A model generated the notes under the pieces. That model ran no database searches. It worked only from the letters and a program-made list of their open reading frames with translations, and had not been told where the DNA came from. Positions 50,640 to 57,567 of a stretch of 57,567 bases of DNA are shown here, in pieces. The first letter of the stretch is position 1, and each line of letters starts with the position of its first letter. Origin of the DNA: Ochromonas danica (lineage: Eukaryota > Sar > Chrysophyceae > Chromulinales > Chromulinaceae); NCBI GenBank assembly GCA_015146655.1, contig VKHL01000170.1:1-57567 (forward strand), in the 5' to 3' direction. The position numbers and the translations under genes are program-made.

Positions 50640-52391
50640 ATGACAGAAGAAGAGGAAGAAGTAATTCTTTCATCAAGTAATACCTTAGAAGAAGATGCAG
50701 AGCATTGGTCACTTCATCCAATCCTTGTTGATAGTTTAGTAAAGAAAGAATTTACAGAGTTCTTTGATATTCAGAGAGTTGTCATTCCAAAGTTGTTGGC
50801 ACAAAACTCCAGCCCTTGTATCTATCCACAAGATATCTGTGTTTCTGCTCCAACTGGTAGTGGGAAAACACTTTCATATGCATTACCTATTTTAAATACT
50901 TTATTAGATTCTGAGGAAAGTAATATAATAAGACATCGTTTAAGAGCATTAGTGTTATTACCTAGTCGAGAGTTAGCACAACAAGTCTATAAAGTCTTTG
51001 TTGAGCTTACAAACAATACTCATATTAAGACAGTGTTAACTACCGGAGCAAGAAGCTTGAAAAAAGAACAACTTTTATTAACTGGTCTGTCTTCATATGA
51101 TTCTCCACAGCAACAACAACAACGCGAGGTTGTTGCTGGGAGTAGCGGCGGCAGTGCTCAACATGGCAGAAGTCTGGTGGATATCATGATAAGCACACCT
51201 GGCAGATTACTAGATCATATACACTTTACTCCAGGCTTTACATTACAGCATTTGCGCTTTCTTGTGCTTGATGAGGCGGACCGTCTGTTGGGCAATGCTT
51301 ATCACAATTGGCTACGAACGCTCATGATTTCTGCAGAGGAATTGCTAGGTGACAGTATGGGTAACCAATATTCGAGCTTCACACAACTTGTGAATACGTG
51401 TTTAAAAGAGGATTCAAACCTGGGGAAACGGAAAAGAGATGAAAGTCGCGGTCAGTTTACTGCTTTCAAGATGCCGTTACAGCGCTTGTTATTCTCTGCT
51501 ACTTTGAGTGAAGAACCAGCTGCTTTGGCTCTCATGGGTGTAAAGAATCCATTGTTTATCAGAAGTAAGGATGCATTGGAATCTGGGGATTCAGATGGTG
51601 AAGAAGATTGGGAGGAGAATTATCAAATTCCTCCAACATTGATTGAGCGTCAGGCACAAGTTGATACAAAGACTCGATTATTAACGCTATTCAACGTTCT
51701 AGCCCGTGCCTTTCGTTCTGAAGAATGCGATAGACTTATTCCAAACCCGGAAGGTGAAGAAAGCCATATAATGGAACATAAGGAGATCTGCTCCCAACAG
51801 GGATCAATTTGTCTCATCTTTGTCGCCTCCGTTGAAACCTCCCATCGTTTGACAACGTTATTACAACTTCTCAATGGCCAGTTTGATTTGCCAAGCAAGT
51901 ACGAGGCAGTTGGTCAATTACACAGTCAGTTAGGTCTCAAAACACCGGAGGATCTTCTCTTTAAAGGGAGAGTGGAAGAAATGTCTCGTTTAGTCAACCC
52001 TGAGGAAAGAGAGTCCATTGTTAACGATGCTGCTGCTGGGAAGGTTTCTATTATCGTTTCCACTGATCGTATGGCACGAGGAATAGATTTGGCAGGTGTA
52101 AAACTTGTTGTCAACTTTGATTGTCCTAATAATATCAAGACATATATTCATCGTGCTGGACGAACCGCCAGAGCTAATCGATCTGGTCTTTGTCTCACCT
52201 TCTTAAAGAAAGGCCAAATCACTCAGTTCAAGAAAATGCGTCTCGAAGCATCTCCAGCTGCTAAAGATAATGAAAAGGCTATTTTCCCCGTTAAAAACTT
52301 GTGGATCAACAAAGACCTTGAGGACCATCTCAAGAAGAGCTTTTATGAGGTGGTTAAAATTGATGCGTCAAAACTGTCTCTTCGGAAATGA
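50640..52391 (+). CDS. DDX51: DEAD-box RNA helicase, DDX51/Dbp6 type
   Basis: A 583-residue intronless helicase. Motifs in order: Q-like FFDIQRVVIPKLL, I APTGSGKT, Ia LLPSRELAQQV, Ib TPGRLLDHI, II DEAD (VLDEADRLL), III SAT (LLFSATLS), IV CLIFVASVETSHRL, V STDRMARGIDL, VI HRAGRTARANR. The DDX51/Dbp6 class is suggested by the GRSLVDIMISTPGR pattern, the long insertion between motifs II and III, and the C-terminal FYEVVKIDASKL segment. It acts in early 60S pre-ribosome assembly in the nucleolus. A Gln run and a Ser/Gly insert interrupt the region between Ia and Ib. All motifs are intact. Confidence 0.9.
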   Translation: MTEEEEEVILSSSNTLEEDAEHWSLHPILVDSLVKKEFTEFFDIQRVVIPKLLAQNSSPCIYPQDICVSAPTGSGKTLSYALPILNTLLDSEESNIIRHRLRALVLLPSRELAQQVYKVFVELTNNTHIKTVLTTGARSLKKEQLLLTGLSSYDSPQQQQQREVVAGSSGGSAQHGRSLVDIMISTPGRLLDHIHFTPGFTLQHLRFLVLDEADRLLGNAYHNWLRTLMISAEELLGDSMGNQYSSFTQLVNTCLKEDSNLGKRKRDESRGQFTAFKMPLQRLLFSATLSEEPAALALMGVKNPLFIRSKDALESGDSDGEEDWEENYQIPPTLIERQAQVDTKTRLLTLFNVLARAFRSEECDRLIPNPEGEESHIMEHKEICSQQGSICLIFVASVETSHRLTTLLQLLNGQFDLPSKYEAVGQLHSQLGLKTPEDLLFKGRVEEMSRLVNPEERESIVNDAAAGKVSIIVSTDRMARGIDLAGVKLVVNFDCPNNIKTYIHRAGRTARANRSGLCLTFLKKGQITQFKKMRLEASPAAKDNEKAIFPVKNLWINKDLEDHLKKSFYEVVKIDASKLSLRK

Positions 52392-52489
52392 AGGACTATT
52401 CCACTGATGTTATAATATGAGATTAAATTAAACAGTGACATCACCATAAGATTCTCTTCAGTTACGAGCATTCATCTCAGTTCATTCAG

Positions 52490-53431
52490 TTAAGGGCGAC
52501 AGCCACAAATCAAAGCAATTACCAACACGACCAATAAACCAATAGCTCCTTGCAACCACCAATCGCTGTCTCCTTGCTCCGTTTTTACTTCATCCTTTCG
52601 TTTCTGGCGGAAAGCAAGATACTTCTGGCGACGTTCTTTCCATTCTTGACTCTCTTTACAAGCAGGAGCTTTCTCGATCGAAGTTTGGATAACTTGATCC
52701 AAAGCAAGCTCATAACGAAATGACTTTGAGAATGGAAGACAGCAATTTGGACAATCGTGAATAACTTCGATATCCTTGGATTCACAAGTCTCGTAATATT
52801 CTTGGATGCAGATCCCACAAAAGCTGTGGCCACATTCCAGTACAACCGGGGCTGCCAACACGTCCAAACAAATGGTACAAGGAAACTTGGAACTAAGATC
52901 ATTCCAAAACCCAGATGAATCAGGAGGCAAATCATGAACGGGAAGTGAAATACGATCTGCACCGATTTGGCTTTCCCGGTTATTGATACTTCGCTTGATG
53001 TTGCGAATTAAATTCGGATCAGACACAATGCGACTAACTTGTTGCATTAAGGGCGTCAAACCATTACGATCAAAATTATTTGGTAGTAGCGGCATAATCA
53101 TTCCGGGATTGGAGGAAATATGGTCAATGATGGCACCCACCTCGTTCGGTGTTGGTGGAGATTTCTCCAACTCGCCGAGATATCGGCATAAGGGGTGGGT
53201 GCCGTCTCCGGTGACCAACGCTTCTTCTTCAGCAATGTCATAAGAATTGTCATTCTGGTCAGATGGACTTAAAATGGTCCAATTTTCTCTAACGTGATGT
53301 AATGCTTCAACGGGTGCCTGTTGCGCTTCATTTTGAGCAGATCCACTCACAACACCGCTCGCTACAATACCAGCACTTCCTAAAGCAGAATTTCTTAGAG
53401 CACGTGCTACTCCTCCTCCAAGTCGATTCAT
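52490..53431 (-). CDS. Tail-anchored RING-finger E3 ubiquitin ligase
   Basis: A 313-residue protein. A C3HC4 RING lies at about residues 186-235: CTICLDVLAAPVVLECGHSF, CGIC and CPNCC supply the Cys/His ligands. The last 20 residues form a hydrophobic helix (LQGAIGLLVVLVIALICGC), so the RING would face the cytosol from an ER, mitochondrial or plastid envelope membrane. The first 180 residues are helical with no known domain, apart from a Gly/Ala-rich start that could be partly hydrophobic. RING proteins transfer ubiquitin from E2 to substrate; the target is unknown. Intronless and intact. Confidence 0.85.
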   Translation of the reverse strand: MNRLGGGVARALRNSALGSAGIVASGVVSGSAQNEAQQAPVEALHHVRENWTILSPSDQNDNSYDIAEEEALVTGDGTHPLCRYLGELEKSPPTPNEVGAIIDHISSNPGMIMPLLPNNFDRNGLTPLMQQVSRIVSDPNLIRNIKRSINNRESQIGADRISLPVHDLPPDSSGFWNDLSSKFPCTICLDVLAAPVVLECGHSFCGICIQEYYETCESKDIEVIHDCPNCCLPFSKSFRYELALDQVIQTSIEKAPACKESQEWKERRQKYLAFRQKRKDEVKTEQGDSDWWLQGAIGLLVVLVIALICGCRP

Positions 53432-53627
53432 CTTGAGCTTGCTTGGCTTGTTTTCCCACCGATGCCCTCTCCCTCCTATTTATTATTGTTGACCGCGCAA
53501 CTTAACTCAAGACCAAATCTGGCTATCTGGCTATCTGGCATCGTGGAATGTCTGTCATTGATCAACTGAACTCTGTTCATGCTCTTTTCCAACCATTGAA
53601 CGAAAATACCTATTGCATGAGATTATT

Positions 53628-55118
53628 ATGAGACAAGAGTTTGTATTTAGAGTAGTGAGGATATGGTTTCTATCGCTGTCCTTGTATCTCATCATGGTAT
53701 GTGGAGTTTATCGAAGTTTAGATGTTCATGTTATCTCGGAGAAGATCGTGTTCGAAAATGTCAGTCTGGGCCTCAATTATGATTACCTTGAAGTTGGAAG
53801 ACAATGCAGAGTAAATAATACTTTGAAGCATACGGAGGATAAGAAAGCTTTGTTGACTTACACACCCAACCGAAAACTGCCCAAGGAAGTTGTCCCTGCT
53901 GCTCGACGTGAAAGGTCACGTTTGGCCATTGTCCTAGCTGTTGGTGGGCACAGCGACTCTCATTATAATTATGGCCCTGGAGGATCCATCAATGGGTTGA
54001 TGGCAGTATGGGATTCCTGGATGGATAACTTCTTCTCTGTCACGTCCAACACAACTTCTCTCATTCTATTGTTTGATGAAAGAGACTTTCGAAGGCAAAA
54101 CCACACTCGGTCCAAAGAATTGTACTTAAATAACATTGTTATGAGTAATATGGGAGGCAAGCCTGTCGACTGCTTGCGTATGAAGGGTGCCCTTTCCCAC
54201 AAAGCTGATGCTTGCAGTAACGAATTATATTTGGATCAAGGTTATCGAGTTTACTACATTCCGACTAATGATACTAGTTATCAAAAGCCATTAATTATTT
54301 TCGCTGGTGTACATCTATTTCCGCCTCCATTTTGGGTGAAGTCTGTTGAAGAGGAGGAAGAGCTGTTTAAGTCATGGAAACCCTGGCGCCTAAATCGTCG
54401 CTATCCTACCAATTATGGTTATGTGAAGATGACCAATTGGTACTCTTATTATATGCTCAAATTGCAGCTTTTAGACTTCTTTGATTATGGAGGCAAATTA
54501 GACAATGATGTTAGCTTCGCAGCTCCTTTTCCTGAACCCAATTTGCCTCTCATGATGGCCGAGGCTGAGAGTTTTATGCTCGTTACTCAAAATAATTGGT
54601 ATCATGATGATCCTCGCATATCTCAGGGAGTTCATCTTTGCTTGAAATCCTATCTTACGGCAGAGTTAAAGCACTGCAATGGGCTGATTACCCAGTCTAA
54701 CAACAAAGTTGCTGAATTGGTGCCTTCTGGTATTAGCAACCCTACGTTTTGGGAGACGAACTTTAATACGACATTCCGTGCGCACTTTCTTGTATTTTGG
54801 TTTGGATTATACACGGCTCCCCAAGTGAAGCACTTGGCGAGATTTTGGAATGAGTTCCATCCCAGAGGCATGTGGGATTTTCGTTGGGGAGATCAACAAT
54901 GGTGGCCTCGACCTATTGTGATGTTTGGATCTGGAGATTTGTCAAAGGAAATAATACATTATGATAAGATTAATACTGACAATGGGAAGTTTGTTGTGCA
55001 TAAGGAGTGGCCACGATGGGGTACCATTCCTCTGGTTAACTACTACAATGTGAATGGTTCTTCTCGTGAAGAAAGAAATGAGCGGTATAGGGTTGCTTCA
55101 AAGAAATTTATCTATTAA
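53628..55118 (+). CDS. Type II membrane protein, glycosyltransferase-like
   Basis: A 496-residue protein starting MRQEFVFRVV with one N-terminal membrane helix (IWFLSLSLYLIMVCGVY), the layout of Golgi glycosyltransferases. The lumenal domain has several N-glycosylation sequons (NVS, NNT, NHT, NGS) and paired Cys. A central segment (KMTNWYSYYMLKLQLLDFFD, then YGGKLDNDVSFAAPFPEP and ESFMLVTQNNWYHDD) resembles GT15/KTR alpha-1,2-mannosyltransferases and may hold a D-x-D-like metal site (DND). Resemblance only; the donor sugar is unknown. The upstream frame opens at TTG, so the ATG at 53628 is chosen. Confidence 0.6.
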   Translation: MRQEFVFRVVRIWFLSLSLYLIMVCGVYRSLDVHVISEKIVFENVSLGLNYDYLEVGRQCRVNNTLKHTEDKKALLTYTPNRKLPKEVVPAARRERSRLAIVLAVGGHSDSHYNYGPGGSINGLMAVWDSWMDNFFSVTSNTTSLILLFDERDFRRQNHTRSKELYLNNIVMSNMGGKPVDCLRMKGALSHKADACSNELYLDQGYRVYYIPTNDTSYQKPLIIFAGVHLFPPPFWVKSVEEEEELFKSWKPWRLNRRYPTNYGYVKMTNWYSYYMLKLQLLDFFDYGGKLDNDVSFAAPFPEPNLPLMMAEAESFMLVTQNNWYHDDPRISQGVHLCLKSYLTAELKHCNGLITQSNNKVAELVPSGISNPTFWETNFNTTFRAHFLVFWFGLYTAPQVKHLARFWNEFHPRGMWDFRWGDQQWWPRPIVMFGSGDLSKEIIHYDKINTDNGKFVVHKEWPRWGTIPLVNYYNVNGSSREERNERYRVASKKFIY

Positions 55119-55486
55119 TCATAATAACTTGATGAGTTCACCATGCTTCCAAGGCAACCCACAGATCTTTAAAATTCATAAAATCAACCAACAAGGATCT
55201 CAACCGCGATTGAATTTGACTTCCAGATTCGGAATTCAAGCGGAACTTGTCAGGAACAATCAACAGGGGAAAACGCGACTTTGCTGACAATAAAATAGAC
55301 TTTAAAAGTCTCTTTAACGAGTTTGACGACTATTTTCGCTGTTGTGCGCGAAGAGCCTCTCTGCTGAGGAAATTCCCGCACGCCTTCTTGCTCATCATAT
55401 CGATTGGTGACTGCTTGAATCACTTGATATACTGTGAACATATAAATAATATATACGCACATCTCTTTGTCAGAGAATATTAAAAG
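55119..55486. other. Gene-free spacer
   Basis: 368 AT-rich bases between two plus-strand genes; the open frames are short and unsupported. Confidence 0.4.
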
Positions 55487-56416
55487 ATGTTAAAAAGTCT
55501 TCAAGAAGGAAAGCTGTTGAACTTTATTTTTCAATCTACTGCTGTTAACAACAAATCACCTACTTCTGTGACGAGTTATCCTGGCCATCCTGTGAAATCA
55601 AATCAATCCGCTGTCAATAAGAAGGAGAATGAGGCGAGAATTGAGCGCTCTCCTTCAACTGACAACGAACGAGATAGTATAGGATCTGATTTGTGCTTGC
55701 CAACTGGTCATGTCACCCGACCTATTAAAATTCCGTTTGCGAGTCATGAAGAAGGAAACACAACATTGTGTGGATCTTTGGGCCGTAGCTATGATGATGG
55801 TTTTCATTCTCCCCGCCTTCCGTCAATATCTAGTCCAGCCTCGTCGTCGCCTTCGTCCCCGGCTGCAAGTCTTCGCAGGAAATCCATAACGGAATGTAAT
55901 CTTGATGAACCTTCCGCCATATTAAACCCTACTCTGAGGCCAAGTCCAATTTTGCTTGCCAGGCGTATTGTTGCCGAAGTGGATAAGAATTGTTCAGATC
56001 TGAAAGCAAATTCGGTTGACACTGTCGATCTTAGCAGAGGGATTGCATCTCCTGCTCCTGATGGCTGTAATAGAAGGCAAGCTGCGCGCAGATTATCTTT
56101 GAGTGATAACACTCCTTCGCTGACTCCTTCAGCTCCCGCGACTCCTATTGGCTCCAATTCTAGTTCTATCCGACGTCGAAGAGGCTCCACAGTGCTGGCT
56201 TCTTCTTCAGCTGATAGTTGCGATGATACTGGCATTAAAGGGGACAATGATCGTCCTGCCGAACCTATTAGTAGTACCCAACCTTTCAAGAAACCTGATG
56301 AAGCCGACTCCTTTCTTAAGAAGAGTGGAGTCAAGTTACGAGAAAAGGAAACTTATTCTCGCAGAAGCACTGTGGTTGAAACAAAAATTCCCCACACAAT
56401 TCCAGAGGATTGGTAA
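55487..56416 (+). CDS. Ser/Pro-rich disordered protein with basophilic kinase sites
   Basis: A 309-residue intronless protein with no folded domain seen. Ser, Pro and Asn dominate (SPASSSPSSPAAS). Several RRxS sites (LRRKSI, ARRLSL, RRRRGS, SRRST) match the consensus for PKA-type kinases and, with flanking Ser-Pro pairs, suggest phosphorylation control. The gene is preceded by AT-rich DNA and the ATG is the first in frame. Lack of homology means it may be a lineage-specific regulator; a chance open frame is less likely because of length and the repeated motif. Confidence 0.55.
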   Translation: MLKSLQEGKLLNFIFQSTAVNNKSPTSVTSYPGHPVKSNQSAVNKKENEARIERSPSTDNERDSIGSDLCLPTGHVTRPIKIPFASHEEGNTTLCGSLGRSYDDGFHSPRLPSISSPASSSPSSPAASLRRKSITECNLDEPSAILNPTLRPSPILLARRIVAEVDKNCSDLKANSVDTVDLSRGIASPAPDGCNRRQAARRLSLSDNTPSLTPSAPATPIGSNSSSIRRRRGSTVLASSSADSCDDTGIKGDNDRPAEPISSTQPFKKPDEADSFLKKSGVKLREKETYSRRSTVVETKIPHTIPEDW

Positions 56417-56980
56417 TTTGGATTTATAGGTTATGATTATTCTTCGATTTTCAAGAGGTGGCGTGGAAGATGGGAATGATTGTCCTTTGCCGTGCTTAAT
56501 CAAAAAGTGTTAGTTTTTATGTCTCTCAACGAGGAAGAAGATGGCCTGCCCTCTATGAAATCCTTTTCTGTTTTCGTTTTCGGTCCAGAGCGCCTTCCTT
56601 GTCCACTTAGCTCATTTATGTGGTTGTATTATGGGCGATTCTTTTCTCTGTGTGCGTCTTGCCAGCTTGGTTGGATTCATTTCTTTTGTGTTGTGGTCTT
56701 GGTAACAGTGTTAGTTTTGTTGTGATGAGATTTAGTGGAGAACATTCTTGGAATAGCTTTGAGCAGTGCATATATGTTCATGTCTGGCAAATACTGTTGT
56801 TAATCAATTGACCAAATCTAAGTTGGTCAATTCTACAGGCTGCTCATGGTAAATACGTATGTTTATTTGTCGTGTTAACTGGTTTATCCTATGGTTTGAA
56901 TGATGGGGTAAAGCCATTATACTCTGATGTGAAGCAAGTAGACTGTGGAGGGCAGTAATGATTTAATTTTTAGGCGTTTC
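56417..56980. other. Gene-free region
   Basis: 564 bases without a supported gene. Plus-strand frames of 81 and 63 codons here are hydrophobic but lack splice or homology support. Confidence 0.4.
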
Positions 56981-57154
56981 TTAAGCAGTCAAAATATCCA
57001 CTTCTTGACGAAGAATAAAACCATGTTGAAGCTGTGCACTGTATTCAGTAACTTGTTGGTATTGGTCTTGCACCATCTCGGCTAGTAAATCAGTATCTTT
57101 TCCTATACTACTACTGCTACTTTCATCAATATAATGAGGGGATGTTGCAACACG
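56981..57154 (-). CDS. Possible terminal exon (Ser run, helical end)
   Basis: A minus-strand frame of 57 codons ends RQEVDILTA before a TAA at 56981-56983 and reads DESSSSSIGKDTDLLAEMVQ. An upstream AG acceptor could join it to a preceding exon, but the partner is not clear. Composition is protein-like. Confidence 0.3.
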   Translation of the reverse strand, partial: RVATSPHYIDESSSSSIGKDTDLLAEMVQDQYQQVTEYSAQLQHGFILRQEVDILTA

Positions 57155-57175
57155 ACATTTTACTTATAGCTGCCA

Positions 57176-57567
57176 CTATTTCTTAGCAGGTGAACTAGTT
57201 GGAGTCGCTTGTTGACGGTGGATAGCCAAGATGACTCGATCAAATTTGTAACCATAGACTGATGTTGAGAATTCTTATCTTTCCGGGCATCAAGGTTGTC
57301 ACCCATGAACCCAACAGCTCTACCAAATTTATCAGCAAGTATTGCAGCACCAGAGAAACCGCCAGCAGAGAGTAGATTCCTGGTGAAGCCTTCAGGAATT
57401 AGACTGGATACTTCGCCGCCACTCTTACGAAAAGGAAGAAGACTTTGCTGTGCTGAAGCTACCTAAAGCCAATTTTACTATGCCACGGACCCCTACCAGT
57501 CTTAGCCTCCCTCTTACTTTAAAGATTCATGCCTTCGGATATATCGGTCATACCAAGAAATTCAACA
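57176..57567 (-). CDS. Trypsin-like serine protease-type gene, partial and possibly broken
   Basis: The exon ending at 57462 (after a TTTAG acceptor) reads SGGEVSSLIPEGF and then the active-site-like GGFSGAAILADKFGRAVGFM, where GFSG would hold the catalytic Ser. Near 57240 the best frame changes to YGYKFDRVILAIHRQ, ending at a TAG (57176-57178). Either a 44-base intron (GTGAC to ATCAG) or a frame disruption would explain the shift. The preceding exon at the window edge (VEFLGMTDISEGMNL) runs into a TAA just before a GTAAG donor. So this is either a decayed gene copy or low-quality sequence; the host gene start lies outside the window. Confidence 0.5.

Noticed and set aside
1-57567. Virus-like elements, LTR elements or transposase genes
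   Set aside because: None was seen: no reverse transcriptase, integrase, capsid or transposase motifs, and no long terminal repeats.

Overview
This is nuclear DNA of a eukaryotic alga with small spliceosomal introns. Most introns are about 55-150 bases with GT-AG ends and GTAAGT-like donors; no operons, Shine-Dalgarno sites or prokaryotic elements are seen. Several products start with a signal peptide followed by a short Ser/Arg-rich stretch, as expected for plastids surrounded by extra membranes. Among them is a DWARF27-like carotenoid isomerase. A SPATA17-like IQ protein and a large IQ/TPR protein suggest a cell that builds flagella. Together with a recurring SAP-like motif (STSTPGLTGDDR), this suggests a flagellated photosynthetic stramenopile or a similar complex-plastid alga; that placement is inference.

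Layout. 0-2.3 kb: a PPR protein (-) and a Sec1/Munc18 protein (+), both lacking their 5' ends at the same 58-base junction. 2.4-7.7 kb: pescadillo (PES1), a D27-like isomerase and an unclassified three-exon gene, all (-). 8-12.2 kb: a HugZ/DUF2470-type protein, a PX protein and an unclassified protein, all (+). 12.2-14.6 kb: an SLX4-like scaffold and a coiled-coil protein (-). 14.9-15.8 kb: a LOG-family enzyme with a tail anchor (+). 16.7-21.8 kb: a 1716-residue IQ/TPR protein (-) with telomere-like repeats outside both ends. 22.8-25.7 kb: a multi-pass membrane protein (-) and SPATA17 (+). 25.9-31 kb: a plastid-type protein, an RSL1D1-like L1 protein, RPL17, an alpha/beta hydrolase and a cystatin. 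31.2-37.7 kb: a MORN/LRR protein, a ubiquitin-like protein, a HORMA (Hop1-type) protein and TRM10. 38-44.9 kb: a SAP/TPR protein, RanBP1, a plastid-type protein, an ADP/ATP carrier and a small membrane protein. 45.1-50.5 kb: a BRCA2 orthologue. 50.6-57.6 kb: DDX51, a RING protein, a glycosyltransferase-like protein, a Ser-rich protein, and remains of a trypsin-like gene at the edge.

The gene order is compact, and neighbours often alternate strand, so convergent stops lie 16-200 bases apart and many gene pairs share a short divergent promoter. Functional themes are ribosome biogenesis (PES1, RSL1D1, RPL17, DDX51), homologous recombination and meiosis (BRCA2, HORMA, SLX4-like), cilia, and plastid proteins.

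The outstanding feature is the BRCA2 gene. Its RAD51-binding BRC repeats lie inside a tandem array of nearly identical 432-base units (five BRC cores in about 2 kb), with Leu in place of the usual Phe in each core. Two further candidates are an H/ACA-like hairpin in the long PES1 intron, and a palindrome GTCCCG-N4-CGGGAC shared by the promoters of two ribosome-related genes.
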